64,000 nt of DNA from positions 1 through 64,000 of the forward strand of contig JAHHHV010000073.1 in NCBI GenBank assembly GCA_019359155.1, read 5' to 3'. Shown here piece by piece: positions 1 through 8,882 of this stretch (its first letter is position 1; each line of letters begins with the position of its first letter). The notes below the pieces were generated by a model that worked only from the letters and a program-made list of their open reading frames with translations, was not told the origin of the DNA and did no database searches. The translations under genes were made by a program, and so were the position numbers. Source of the stretch: Pegethrix bostrychoides GSE-TBD4-15B. GTDB lineage: Bacteria; Cyanobacteriota; Cyanobacteriia; Elainellales; Elainellaceae.

Positions 1-1382
1 GCCACCTTATAGTCTGGATGCCCGCCCCGAAACACATATTGATCAAACAAAAATTGCAGGTTCCGCCCCGAAGCCTTCTCAATCGCCCGCAGCAGATCCA
101 CCGTCTCCACCGTGCGGTGCGCGTTGTCCTGCACAAACCTCTGGATTGTCTTGAAAAACAGCTCGTCCCCCAGTTCCGCCCGAATCATGTGATAGACGCA
201 GGCTCCTTTTTCATAGAGGTGACGGTCATATAGCTCAATCGCCTCCCGATAAATATGCGTCACCATCGGGCGACGATAGCGCGAGCTGTCCTCGCTCAAG
301 TAGCTGCGGGCTTCCTCCAAATAATAGTAGGCCGCTGCCTCTGCCCCATACTGGCGATTCGTCCAGAGCACCTCCGCATAAGAAGCCATACCCTCTTTAA
401 TCCAGGCGTGCGACCAGTGCTTAATCACCACCAAATCGCCAAACCACTGATGCGCCAGCTCATGCGCTACCAAGCTTTCCGCATTGCGGTTATCCAACGC
501 CGCCCGCTCATCCAGCAAACAGCGATCTGTCAGCAGCGTCGTCGAGGTGTTTTCCATGCCGCCAAAGATAAAGTCTTCGACGCAGACCTGCGCGTACTTG
601 GGGAAAGCGTAAGGATAGCCGTAGGTCTGGCTGAAGAACTCGATCATCGCTGGCGTATCGCCCATTGTGCGGCGCGCATCTGCCTCGCGACCTTTCTCGA
701 CGTAGTAAGTCACAGGCTTGCCCTGCCACTCGTCGCGCAGCTCCGCAAAATCGCCCACTGCCAGCGTCATTAAATAGCTGGGATGCACCTCTTTTTGCAG
801 CCAGTGGTAAATCTTGTCCGCGCCGACTGTCTCGGTCGAGACTAGCTCGCCGTTCGAGATGGCCAAATACTGCTGCGGCACGCGCACCCGAATTTCAGAG
901 GTGGCGAGCTGTCCCGGATAGTCAAAGCAGGGAAACCAGTAGCGCGAATCCTCGTCTTCGCCCTGGGTCCAAACCTGAGTTGGCTTCTGCGGATAGTCGG
1001 CAGAAGGCTGGATGAAATAAATGCCGCGCTGGGGCTTTTCGACCCGATACTGGATCTCAATCAGAATTGGCTGACCTGTCACCGTCGGCAAAATCTGAAT
1101 CTGGAGCTGCTCACCGTTATAGTCAAAGGGTCGAGTCGCGCCCTCCACCTGCACGCGCTGAATCTGCAAATCGACCGCATCCAGCGTCAGCCGTTCCACG
1201 CCGCACCGCACTGGATTCAGCCGAATTTGACAGATGCCCTGATAGCTTTGGCGAGGAATATCTAACGCTAGATCTAGGAAAATATGCTCCACCTGCCCAG
1301 GCCGATCGGGCGTGTAGTGAGGTTTGGCACCGGGCAGCTCAAACGATTTGCGTCCATTATTGTCGTCAAAAAAATGCGGCAT
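1..1382 (-). CDS. M1 family aminopeptidase, N-terminal part (runs off the window)
   Basis: Zinc aminopeptidase of the M1 (gluzincin) family, expected to be cytoplasmic and to remove N-terminal residues from peptides. The frame is open from ATG at 1382 to the window edge, about 460 codons, so roughly half of an 860-residue protein is present. The exopeptidase motif GGMEN is visible, followed by the zinc site HELAHQW near residue 307. The third zinc ligand is the Glu in the segment AWIKEGMA, 18-19 residues further on, where most family members have a LWLNEGFA-like stretch. The N-terminal beta domain starts MPHFFDDNNGRK. It lies downstream of the debranching enzyme on the same strand with a gap of about 260 bases, so it probably has its own promoter. 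The family call is firm; the substrate is not known. Confidence 0.93.
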   Translation of the reverse strand, partial: MPHFFDDNNGRKSFELPGAKPHYTPDRPGQVEHIFLDLALDIPRQSYQGICQIRLNPVRCGVERLTLDAVDLQIQRVQVEGATRPFDYNGEQLQIQILPTVTGQPILIEIQYRVEKPQRGIYFIQPSADYPQKPTQVWTQGEDEDSRYWFPCFDYPGQLATSEIRVRVPQQYLAISNGELVSTETVGADKIYHWLQKEVHPSYLMTLAVGDFAELRDEWQGKPVTYYVEKGREADARRTMGDTPAMIEFFSQTYGYPYAFPKYAQVCVEDFIFGGMENTSTTLLTDRCLLDERAALDNRNAESLVAHELAHQWFGDLVVIKHWSHAWIKEGMASYAEVLWTNRQYGAEAAAYYYLEEARSYLSEDSSRYRRPMVTHIYREAIELYDRHLYEKGACVYHMIRAELGDELFFKTIQRFVQDNAHRTVETVDLLRAIEKASGRNLQFLFDQYVFRGGHPDYKV

Positions 1383-1610
1383 GACTAACCCTCGATTCTG
1401 TGGTGACTGAAAATTCAAAAACTCGGCTTAACCCAACGCTTGAGCTGGTTTATGAGAATTAAAGAGATTCGGTAATTTAGCGCTCTATCGTGTAAAACCA
1501 GTGAACAAAGGCTAATGGATCGTAATAGATCCGATTCGTTCATCGCTATCTTTTTTCATAGGCATACTTTCATACTCGACAATAGCCATAATAAACCGAA
1601 GTCATTATGA

Positions 1611-1640
1611 CTACAAGTTGCTAGCACTTGTGGCTTGTAG
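1611..1640 (-). terminator. Hairpin just after the debranching enzyme gene
   Basis: A perfect 7-base inverted repeat (CTACAAG at 1611-1617 with CTTGTAG at 1634-1640) starts immediately after the stop codon of the gene at 1641-3635. No clear U-run follows on the minus strand, so this may be an RNA 3'-end structure rather than a strong intrinsic terminator. Confidence 0.35.
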
Positions 1641-3635
1641 CTAGCACCAGTGGCGAATCACCTCCGCCACTGACCAAGCCTGCGCCACGGCTCCTCTGGG
1701 AGCATGAGGCGGATCGCCATCAAACATTTCGCTCATCGAACCCAGACAGGCCTGATGCTGAAAGTGATCCAGCAATGGCTGCCAGTCAAACGGTAGCGGC
1801 TGATCCGGGTAAAAGCGCTGCCAGCCTCGGATAAATGCTCCCAGCAGCCAAGGCCAGACCGTGCCCTGATGGTAAGCCTGATCCCGCTGCCAGATGCCGC
1901 CCTGATATTGACCGATATACTGCGGGTCGGCAGGGTCGAGCGACCGCAGACCATAAGGGGTGAGCAGCCGCAGCCGCGCCAGTTCCAGCACCTGCTGCCC
2001 AATGCTGTCTTTGAACCCGCAGTGGTGCAGCGACAGTGCGATCACGGCGTTGGGGCGAATCGTGCAGTCAGGATAGTCGTTGGGGTCAATCCGGTCATAG
2101 AGGTAGCCTTCCGCCGGATTCCAATATTTTTGCAAAGATAGCTTTACCTGCTCAGACTGAGTGGCAAAGCGCTTGGCCTGATTGCTGAGCGTTGCTCTGT
2201 CAAAGGGCGGGTCGGATACAGTTAATAACCGCTCTGCCATTTGATGCCCCCAACAGAGCGCCGAATACCAGAGAGCGTTAATCTCAACCGGCTTGCCGCG
2301 CCGCGCCGTGACAGGCGTTTCGGCCACCACCGCATCCATCCAGGTCAGCGCCACGCCTGCTGCATCCCAAGTCACTAGCCCGTCAAAGGCATCCACCCGA
2401 ATGCTGTAGAGCGTCCCGACCATCAGCCCTTTATAAATTCTCCAGACCACCGGATATTGCTGCACCAAAAAATCCCAGTCTTGGCTGGCTTCTAAATACA
2501 GCCCCAGCGATTCAATCCACCAGAGCGCTGCATCAATCGAGTTATAGATTGGCTTGGTTTCGGCATCGGGGAAAGTGTTGGGGATTAGCCCCTGCTGGCA
2601 ATATTGCCCGAAGGTTTGCAGCAGTCCTTTGGCCAGATCAAATTTGCCCGTTGCCAGGGCCAGCCCCGGCAGGGCAATCAGGCTGTCACGTCCCCAGTCG
2701 TTGAACCAAGGGTAGCCCGCAATAATCGTCGGGTTCTGGGTGGAGGCGCGATGCACAATAAACTGATCGCCTGCGGCCAAGAGCCTCTGACGCAGCGATG
2801 TAGCTTTGCTGCCCAGCCGCAGCTGTTCCGCCGCCAAAGCCTGCTCAAAGCTTTGGTCGCTGAGACTTTGGAGATCTGGCTGGCCATCTAAAAACCCAAC
2901 CCGCGCCTCTAGCGTCACAGTCTCGCCCGCAGTCAGCACCACTATTAAACAGCCCGGACTGTAGAGATCTTCGGTATCAGCCAAGCCGCGCTCAGTTTCT
3001 TCGGGGTAGCGGTAGCCCCAGTACCAGATGCCATCACTAGAGTAGTTGCCCTGCGTCCAGCATAGGCTCCAAGGCGTACCCAACCCGCCACCCGTTCGCT
3101 GGGCTTGCAGCCACAGGCTTTGAGGCTGAGGGATTTGAGTAAATTGCAAATCCCCAGAGCGCTGCTGATGGTGAAACACCCGATCGGCAATCAGGGGGCG
3201 CAGCTTCAGGACGGCAGTTTCAGCGCCGTGATAGCGATACTGGATCAAAAGTCGCTGGCCAGATATCGTATCTGCCCGACTATCTGCCCAACTATCTGCA
3301 CAGTGGGGCAGCAGTAAGCGCCGCGAGAGCTGCCAGTGATCTTGCCCCCAAGTCCAGGTCGGAACTGGCTCCCGCTCAAAGCTTTGCAGCAGACGATAGC
3401 CCTGCGGAGCAATCGCGCCGCTGCTCCAAAAATTCACGCCTAGCTCAAAGCTTTGCCCCAGCAGATCGAGCTGAGCCTCAATTCGCGACAGCAGCAGGTT
3501 GCGCTGACTGGGTGGATCGAGCGCCGCAAACAGCCAGCCGTGATACGTACGGCGATGAGTATCGCTGAGGGTGCCGCTAGCAAAGCTACCCAGCCCGTTG
3601 GTCAGCAGCCATTCCCGCTGGTCTAAACTATCCAT
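1641..3635 (-). CDS. Amylo-alpha-1,6-glucosidase / glycogen debranching enzyme family protein
   Basis: Predicted glycogen debranching-type glucosidase of 664 residues, cytoplasmic, acting on alpha-1,6 branch points of glycogen. The N-terminal part has the short motif EWLLTNGLGSFASGT followed by TYHGWLFA, typical of the GDE N-terminal domain. The C-terminal half is an (alpha/alpha)6 barrel with PWFNDWGRDSLIALPGL, an IDAALWW segment and GIWQRDQAYHQGTVWPWLLG near residues 590-615. The length fits the bacterial single-domain enzymes. ATG at 3635 leaves about 245 bases to the divergent peroxiredoxin gene. A 12-base unit is repeated three times in frame at 3269-3304 (encoding ADS-W/R repeats). Family assignment is strong; activity on particular glucans is inferred. 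Confidence 0.9.
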   Translation of the reverse strand: MDSLDQREWLLTNGLGSFASGTLSDTHRRTYHGWLFAALDPPSQRNLLLSRIEAQLDLLGQSFELGVNFWSSGAIAPQGYRLLQSFEREPVPTWTWGQDHWQLSRRLLLPHCADSWADSRADTISGQRLLIQYRYHGAETAVLKLRPLIADRVFHHQQRSGDLQFTQIPQPQSLWLQAQRTGGGLGTPWSLCWTQGNYSSDGIWYWGYRYPEETERGLADTEDLYSPGCLIVVLTAGETVTLEARVGFLDGQPDLQSLSDQSFEQALAAEQLRLGSKATSLRQRLLAAGDQFIVHRASTQNPTIIAGYPWFNDWGRDSLIALPGLALATGKFDLAKGLLQTFGQYCQQGLIPNTFPDAETKPIYNSIDAALWWIESLGLYLEASQDWDFLVQQYPVVWRIYKGLMVGTLYSIRVDAFDGLVTWDAAGVALTWMDAVVAETPVTARRGKPVEINALWYSALCWGHQMAERLLTVSDPPFDRATLSNQAKRFATQSEQVKLSLQKYWNPAEGYLYDRIDPNDYPDCTIRPNAVIALSLHHCGFKDSIGQQVLELARLRLLTPYGLRSLDPADPQYIGQYQGGIWQRDQAYHQGTVWPWLLGAFIRGWQRFYPDQPLPFDWQPLLDHFQHQACLGSMSEMFDGDPPHAPRGAVAQAWSVAEVIRHWC

Positions 3636-3817
3636 TGCCCTGAATTTACCCTGACTGAATCAACCCAGAACCATCCCTATGAACCGAGCTGGCGGCTAGA
3701 TTCTCATTATTTGGCAAAGCTCTTATTTTTACCAGCGGCGAATTCAGCAAGTTCCTAGAGCAATCTGAGCCAAACTGCCGAACTGAATCTGAACTTGCGC
3801 CAGCCTAGTCACAATCG

Positions 3818-3840
3818 TTATGACTATGATATAGTCGTAA
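3818..3840. promoter_or_regulatory. Palindromic operator upstream of the peroxiredoxin gene
   Basis: TTATGACTAT (3818-3827) and ATAGTCGTAA (3831-3840) form an inverted repeat with 9 of 10 matching pairs around a 3-base spacer. It ends 41 bases before the peroxiredoxin start codon. The AT-rich TTAT...GTAA ends and the target gene suggest a PerR/Fur-family site, but the regulator is inferred. Confidence 0.6.
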
Positions 3841-3881
3841 CAGTTCGTTAAAGTAGACGTATTAGTTAAGGAGATTCGTTC

Positions 3882-4493
3882 ATGACCCTGACCTACAGTT
3901 CTGAAGGATGCCTCCGGGTTGGTCAAGCTGCGCCTGACTTTACGGCCACGGCGGTCTATGATCAAGAGTTTAAGAGCATTAAGCTATCTGACTATCGCGG
4001 CAAATATGTCGTGCTGTTTTTCTACCCGCTCGACTTTACCTTTGTTTGCCCCACTGAGATTACCGCATTTAGCGACCGCCACGCCGACTTTAAGGCGATC
4101 AACACCGAGATTTTAGGCGTCTCTGTCGACAGTGAGTTTTCGCACCTGGCCTGGACTCAGACCGATCGCAAATCGGGCGGCGTGGGCGACCTAGCCTATC
4201 CGCTAGTGGCCGACATCAAAAAAGAAATTAGTGCGGCTTACAACGTGCTCGATCCCGAAGCAGGCATTGCCTTACGCGGCCTGTTCATCATCGACAAAGA
4301 TGGCGTGATTCAGCATGCAACCATCAACAACCTGGCCTTTGGCCGCAGCGTCGAAGAAACGCTCCGCACCCTGCAAGCGATTCAGCACGTTCAGTCTCAC
4401 CCTGACGAAGTTTGCCCTGCTAACTGGAAGCCCGGTGATGCGACGATGAACCCTGACCCGGTGAAGTCGAAAGAATTCTTTGCGGCTGTGTAG
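3882..4493 (+). CDS. Typical 2-Cys peroxiredoxin (AhpC/TSA family)
   Basis: Thioredoxin-dependent peroxidase of 203 residues that reduces hydrogen peroxide and organic hydroperoxides in the cytoplasm. The peroxidatic cysteine lies in [10 protein letters not shown] near residue 55 and the resolving cysteine in [10 protein letters not shown] near residue 175, which is the typical 2-Cys arrangement. The C-terminus ends KSKEFFAAV. The ATG at 3882 has an AAGGAG ribosome-binding site (3868-3873) 8 bases upstream, and the gene is followed by a strong intrinsic terminator, so it is monocistronic. A 23-base palindrome in the promoter region suggests peroxide- or metal-responsive control. This is close to the plant chloroplast 2-Cys Prx type. 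Confidence 0.95.
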   Translation: MTLTYSSEGCLRVGQAAPDFTATAVYDQEFKSIKLSDYRGKYVVLFFYPLDFTFVCPTEITAFSDRHADFKAINTEILGVSVDSEFSHLAWTQTDRKSGGVGDLAYPLVADIKKEISAAYNVLDPEAGIALRGLFIIDKDGVIQHATINNLAFGRSVEETLRTLQAIQHVQSHPDEVCPANWKPGDATMNPDPVKSKEFFAAV

Positions 4494-4524
4494 CAGCGGG
4501 TTGAGTCGTTACGTTTGATAGCAG

Positions 4525-4551
4525 AGGCAGGTAGCAGCCTGCCTTTTTTTT
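4525..4551 (+). terminator. Rho-independent terminator of the peroxiredoxin gene
   Basis: Perfect 7-base stem AGGCAGG/CCTGCCT with a 6-base loop, followed by an unbroken run of T residues to 4551. Confidence 0.92.
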
Positions 4552-4559
4552 ACGCAGAT

Positions 4560-5303
4560 TTAATCTTGAGTCAGCAAATAATTAATCAACTCCACAACGC
4601 CTGCCCCGCGTGCGGCTTGCGCGACCCAGTCGGCCTCAGCTTTCACCGCAGGCAGGGCATTGGCAACTGCCGCTGAGAAGCCGCAGAGTTTGAGCAGATG
4701 CAGGTCATTTTCAGCATCGCCCACGCCCACGGTTTGAGCGGGCGAGATCGCCAGCTCTTGCAGCGCAGCTTGTAGGCCAGAGGCTTTGTCAACGCCGCTG
4801 GGCAAAATCATCACGGCTCGCTTGTTGAGGATCACCTGAAGATCTAGCCCCAGATCCTGAATCAGCGCGGTGGCTGCTTGATCATAGGGCTGCCAGGTCG
4901 CCAAGATCACCCGTCCAGCAGCAAAAGCGTCGAGTTTGCCGCTTTGCACCAGCTGAGCAAATTCGTCCGAATCAGCCGCCTCAAAAATTTTTGAACCCGT
5001 TCCAATCTGCTGCCGCAGCTTTTGCTCAAATTCAGTCGGGGGCGGAGCGCTCAGCAGCTTCACCGCTTGACTCGGCGGATGGTACAGCACGGCGCCGTTT
5101 TCGCACACCACCCAGTCAAATAGCTCAGGCGGCGCATACTGCGGGAAAATATGCAGCCAGTCGTCCAGCATCCGCCCGGTGACTAAAATCAGCCGCCGCC
5201 CAGTTTCCCGCCAGCGCTGCAAGGCGACCAGCGTTGCTGCATCAACCGCACCTTCGGTGGCAATCGTGCCGTCATAGTCGGTGGCCAAAGCAAAATAGGT
5301 CAT
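4560..5303 (-). CDS. HAD superfamily hydrolase, Cof/IIB type sugar-phosphatase-like
   Basis: Cytoplasmic HAD phosphatase of 247 residues. Motif I is DYDGTIA near residue 9 (two Asp of the nucleophile/acid pair), motif II is around LILVTGR, and motif IV is GVGDAENDLHLL near residue 200, the signature of the Cof-type (class IIB cap) subfamily. The substrate is probably a phosphorylated sugar or related metabolite but cannot be read from the sequence. ATG at 5303. It converges on the peroxiredoxin gene, with the terminator at 4525-4551 between them. Confidence 0.88.
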   Translation of the reverse strand: MTYFALATDYDGTIATEGAVDAATLVALQRWRETGRRLILVTGRMLDDWLHIFPQYAPPELFDWVVCENGAVLYHPPSQAVKLLSAPPPTEFEQKLRQQIGTGSKIFEAADSDEFAQLVQSGKLDAFAAGRVILATWQPYDQAATALIQDLGLDLQVILNKRAVMILPSGVDKASGLQAALQELAISPAQTVGVGDAENDLHLLKLCGFSAAVANALPAVKAEADWVAQAARGAGVVELINYLLTQD

Positions 5304-5376
5304 GGCAGCAACCGCGATTTACCCTCGCTATTATCGCCCTGATCTAGTCGGAACTCTAGCCCGATCTAAAGTAAAT

Positions 5377-6483
5377 TTAATCGTAATGAATCAGCAGTTC
5401 AGCTTCTTCAGCCTGCTTAACCTGATGAGTTTGATCTCGCAAAGCCCGCCTTGCCCGCCAGCGCCGAATTGCAATTGCGGCGCGCAAAATTGGCGGTAAA
5501 TAGCCATTGCGCGCCAGCAGCTCAGCTTCATCCGGCAAGTCGCCTAGCCGGGGCTGGATATTCAGACAGTCAGACAGCTTGCCCAGATAAGGCTCCAGAT
5601 TCAAAAATCGCAGAATTTCCTCCGCCGACTGATAGCGGTCGCGGACTGAAATCTTCAGCATCTTATCGAGAATCTTGCCAAAATGCTCGCTGACCGTTAC
5701 GTAGTCCTGCCAGTTAACCTCGCCGGTGGTGGCGTCATAGCTAAACTCCATTGGCGGTTTGCCAGTCAGCATATAGAGACAGGTCACGCCGAGGGCAAAA
5801 ATATCGCTGGAGTAGGTGGCGCGCAGTGAGAGCTGCTCAGGGGGAGCAAAGCCCAGCGTGCCGACAAAATGCGTGGTGGCGGCTCTGTGAGTGCTCTGGC
5901 TCACCTGCACGAACTGCTCTTTGACGGCTCCAAAGTCAATTAGCACCAACCGCCCGTCGTCCTGGCAGCGAATGATATTGGGGGGCTTAATATCGCGATG
6001 AATTACCTGATGCTCATGCACATAGCTCAGCACCGGCAGAATTTCTCTCAGGAAATGCTTCACTTCCAGCTCAGAGAGCTTGCCGCGATTGCGAATTTCT
6101 TTTGTCAGGGTTCGTCCCCGCACATACTCCTGCACCAGATAGAAGCTGCCGTCCTGCTGAAAGTAATCTAGCAGGCGCGGAATCTGAGCGTGACTGCCCA
6201 ACTGGCTCAAAATCTTAGCCTCTCGCTCAAAACGCTGGCTGGCACGATGCAGCACCACCGGATTGCTAACCTTGGGGCAAAGCAGCTTGATCACGCAGAG
6301 CGGCGAGTTGGGCAATGCCGCATCCTTGGCTAAATAAGTTACGCCAAACCCCCCGCGCCCTAGCGTTCGGAGGATCTGGTAGCGGTCGCGAAAGAGCAGC
6401 TCTGAGCCACAGAACTGAGCGAGCGGAGTTTGATGCTGAGGATTAGAGCGAAGCTGGTCGAGCTTGGGGGGCGATGAATCCAT
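5377..6483 (-). CDS. Hanks-type serine/threonine protein kinase
   Basis: Eukaryote-like Ser/Thr kinase of 368 residues. Seen in order: glycine loop GRGGFGVTYLAKD, the lysine in VIKLL, catalytic loop HRDIKPPNI, metal-binding DFG in LIDFGAVKE, and the activation-segment end APPEQ. The C-terminal part past the kinase domain (from about residue 290) has no recognisable repeat or transmembrane segment, so the kinase looks cytoplasmic. An upstream in-frame TTG at 6495 exists, but ATG at 6483 (MDSSPPKLDQ) is the better start. All catalytic residues are present. Targets are unknown; the neighbours give no clue. Confidence 0.9.
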   Translation of the reverse strand: MDSSPPKLDQLRSNPQHQTPLAQFCGSELLFRDRYQILRTLGRGGFGVTYLAKDAALPNSPLCVIKLLCPKVSNPVVLHRASQRFEREAKILSQLGSHAQIPRLLDYFQQDGSFYLVQEYVRGRTLTKEIRNRGKLSELEVKHFLREILPVLSYVHEHQVIHRDIKPPNIIRCQDDGRLVLIDFGAVKEQFVQVSQSTHRAATTHFVGTLGFAPPEQLSLRATYSSDIFALGVTCLYMLTGKPPMEFSYDATTGEVNWQDYVTVSEHFGKILDKMLKISVRDRYQSAEEILRFLNLEPYLGKLSDCLNIQPRLGDLPDEAELLARNGYLPPILRAAIAIRRWRARRALRDQTHQVKQAEEAELLIHYD

Positions 6484-6916
6484 CTGAAAAACCAATGGTT
6501 GGGGTAGATCAAATCGAGAGCTTGGCCTAGTAGATGACGATCGTTTTAGCCGATATCTTAGCCGGGATATCTTAGCCAGGATTTTAGGCGAACTGCCTTG
6601 ACTTAGCAGTGACCTGAGCGCGATATTTACTTGCTTTTAGTCTCAAGTTTCAGATTAATCTTGATTTTCAGGTGGCGCAAGCAGGATGGGATAACTGCTT
6701 GCTAGGTGTTACTAGCTACTCTCATCTGGCAGATATGCAGCTTGCAGCCAGATTGTTTCTGACTCGTTTACAGCTATCTCATCCAGCTTGGTTGCCCCGC
6801 AAGCCTATTTATTTGGCAATATAGCATTTTGACTTCTGCAAGATTGATAAAGACATCGTGAAGTGAGTATCAAGCTCTCACTGCTGCCAATACTGCTGCC
6901 AAGTTTCCTGCCAATC
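6484..6916. other. Intergenic region between the kinase gene and maf
   Basis: No convincing gene in 433 bases. It contains a tandem duplication of a 14-base unit at 6552-6579 and a perfect 8-base hairpin (GCAAGCAG at 6677-6684 with CTGCTTGC at 6695-6702, 10-base loop) without a T-run. The promoter of the kinase gene should lie at its left end; the right end is downstream of maf. Confidence 0.5.
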
Positions 6917-7513
6917 TCACTGATGCCAATAGTCAGAGACATCGTAGCTCAGTGTCGCCAGCATTTGTCTGAGCAGCGGCAGGCTGAGACCAATCACGTT
7001 GCTGTGACAGCCCCGGATTGACTCTATAAACAAACCACCTCGCCCTTCCAAGGCAAAGCAGCCTGCACAGTGCAGCGGTTCACCCGTCGCCACATAGGCT
7101 TCAATCTGCCGCTGGCTGACTAGGGCAAATTCAACTTCAGTGATCTGATAGCGCACGAGCTGCCGCCGCTGCACCTGATCAATCAGCACATGCCCGGTGT
7201 AGAGCGCTCCGGTCTGGCCACGCATCTGCTGCCAGCGCTGAATTGCCTCAGCCGGATTTGCAGGTTTGCCGTAGATTTGCCCGCCCAGTACCAGCACCGA
7301 GTCACAGCCTAAAATCATCATCCCGTTGAGCTGAGCGGCAACGGCTGCGGCTTTGCCTTCCGCGAGCCGCTGTACCAGATCTGCGGGATTGTCTAGCTGC
7401 ACCTGCGACTCATCAAAATCGCTGGGATGCACGACTGGCTCAATGCCAGCCGTCCGCAAGAGTCGTAGTCGAGCAGTCGAGGCAGAGGCAAGAACCAGCG
7501 GCGGAATAGCCAT
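6917..7513 (-). CDS. maf: Maf family nucleoside triphosphate pyrophosphatase
   Basis: House-cleaning enzyme that hydrolyses non-canonical nucleoside triphosphates to monophosphates. Motifs: [14 protein letters not shown] at the N-terminus (Maf has LASxSxRR), SDFDES, the catalytic Asp in [15 protein letters not shown], and the [11 protein letters not shown] end. The first Arg of the usual SxRR is replaced (STARL), a minor deviation. An upstream TTG at 7567 would add 18 residues without homology, so ATG at 7513 ([10 protein letters not shown]) is chosen, giving 198 residues, the usual family length. Lies in a three-gene minus-strand run with the PsbP-like and metallo-beta-lactamase-fold genes. 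Confidence 0.9.
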   Translation of the reverse strand: MAIPPLVLASASTARLRLLRTAGIEPVVHPSDFDESQVQLDNPADLVQRLAEGKAAAVAAQLNGMMILGCDSVLVLGGQIYGKPANPAEAIQRWQQMRGQTGALYTGHVLIDQVQRRQLVRYQITEVEFALVSQRQIEAYVATGEPLHCAGCFALEGRGGLFIESIRGCHSNVIGLSLPLLRQMLATLSYDVSDYWHQ

Positions 7514-7572
7514 TGCAGCACCAAAAATCTGAGCGCGCCATTTGGGGGCGTTAGTAGACCGAATCAATCAAA

Positions 7573-8115
7573 TTAGTAAACCGAAAAAGTGCTGACGACC
7601 TTGCGAAATAGATCCTGAGACTTCTGCCAGCGTTTTTCGTTAGTGGATAGATTAAACGTGAAAAGCTGACCGCGGCGCACTACCGCGCTCGCCAGATTGT
7701 GCCGCTGCTGCTGGTTGGGCAACGTGATCGCGTACTCCATCAGGTAATAAAGCTCGTCGCCCACCTCGCGACTTTCAGCGCTGACTAGCTCAGCCTCTCG
7801 TCCCGATCCGGGTGGCGCAATGGCGTTTTTCGAGAGTCGATAGCCCACCTCAGTCGGGCTACCCAGCTCTTGCAGCGACTTGTCGCCCGGTACGGGGTTA
7901 ATCACGACGCTGACGTTTTCCATTTCTTCGATTAGATCATGAAAAACTACGTCAGGGCCATCGTCAACTTTGGCCTCAATCCAGCCGTTCGGGTAGAGAA
8001 ACTCGTAGCCTTCGTAGGTATTGACATAGCTTTTGAGGCTGAGCGTTGCCGGGGTACAGCTCTGTAGGCTCAAGCCTAGAATTATTAACAGCGCAACGGC
8101 GATTCGCTTCAGCAT
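7573..8115 (-). CDS. psbP: PsbP-like (CyanoP) photosystem II lipoprotein
   Basis: Thylakoid-lumenal lipoprotein of 180 residues related to the PsbP subunit of the oxygen-evolving complex, in cyanobacteria linked to photosystem II assembly. The N-terminus is a lipoprotein signal with hydrophobic core and lipobox LSLQSC (Cys20). The mature part begins with the PsbP pattern of a YEGYEFLYPNGW segment and continues through VVFHDLIE and VSVVINP to a C-terminal KVVSTFSVY. ATG at 8115 is clear. It lies 62 bases downstream of the metallo-beta-lactamase-fold gene and 59 bases upstream of the maf start, so the three are likely co-transcribed. Confidence 0.88.
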   Translation of the reverse strand: MLKRIAVALLIILGLSLQSCTPATLSLKSYVNTYEGYEFLYPNGWIEAKVDDGPDVVFHDLIEEMENVSVVINPVPGDKSLQELGSPTEVGYRLSKNAIAPPGSGREAELVSAESREVGDELYYLMEYAITLPNQQQRHNLASAVVRRGQLFTFNLSTNEKRWQKSQDLFRKVVSTFSVY

Positions 8116-8177
8116 TTCGGCTTCCTTCTAGTTTCCCGCACCAATTTCCCACAACCAGTTTATCTGGTTTGGGGACA

Positions 8178-8882
8178 TTACAAACTGGGCTGAGTCTGTA
8201 AGCAAGCCTCTAGATCGAGCGCGGCAAGCTGAGGATAGGCGGGTTCAATAGAGATCCGACCCCGCAAAAAACCAGTATTGGCTCCGGGGCAGATATGGCG
8301 GAGCGTTTCGGGGGAAAACCGCTGGCGAAGCGCCTGAATGCTGCGAATCTGCCTGGGCCAGTGAAATGTCTTAGCAAGGCGAAGCGGCACAGGGGCAGCT
8401 TGGGCATTGGGCAACAGATGCCGTCCTGAAAACAAAACGCCGCCGTAGTTTTGATGGTAGAGGCAAGCTGAACCTGGAGAATGGCCGCAGGTCCAAATTG
8501 CCTGACTGCTGGGGCTAAGCTGAAACTCCTGCTCAAAGGTGATGAGAGACAAACCGGGCAGCAGATAAGCTTCCTGCTCCTGCACCAAGATTTTTGCCCC
8601 AAAAGCCTGCTGAATTTCCTTGACGCTTCCCCTGCCGCCCCGATGGGTCAAAAACAGCCAGTCAACGCCGCCCTGTGCGGTCAAAAATGCCTCCGTCTCG
8701 GCATTCCAGGCTGGACAGTCCACCAAAATATTTGCCGCTGGCTCTTGCAGCAAATAGGCCGTGCCGCCCAGCGTCTGCCGATTGGGAGCAAAGGCAAAAA
8801 TAGTTTTAAACCGCTGGCGGGGAGGCTTAAGGCCAGATTTGCTGGCAGATGAGCTAGCAGATGGGCTGGCAGATTGATTCAT
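8178..8882 (-). CDS. Metallo-beta-lactamase-fold protein with degenerate metal site
   Basis: 234-residue protein with the outline of the MBL fold: NILVDCPAWN, FLTHRGGRGSVKE where active enzymes have HxHxDH, TCGHSPGSACLY which keeps the second-site His, and LFSGRHLLP in place of the usual GD motif. Most canonical zinc ligands are therefore missing, so hydrolase activity is doubtful or uses a different centre. The N-terminus is low complexity (Ser/Ala), encoded by a 12-base unit repeated three times (8841-8876). ATG at 8882. It heads a run that includes the PsbP-like lipoprotein gene. The fold call is reasonable; the function is not known. Confidence 0.8.
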   Translation of the reverse strand: MNQSASPSASSSASKSGLKPPRQRFKTIFAFAPNRQTLGGTAYLLQEPAANILVDCPAWNAETEAFLTAQGGVDWLFLTHRGGRGSVKEIQQAFGAKILVQEQEAYLLPGLSLITFEQEFQLSPSSQAIWTCGHSPGSACLYHQNYGGVLFSGRHLLPNAQAAPVPLRLAKTFHWPRQIRSIQALRQRFSPETLRHICPGANTGFLRGRISIEPAYPQLAALDLEACLQTQPSL

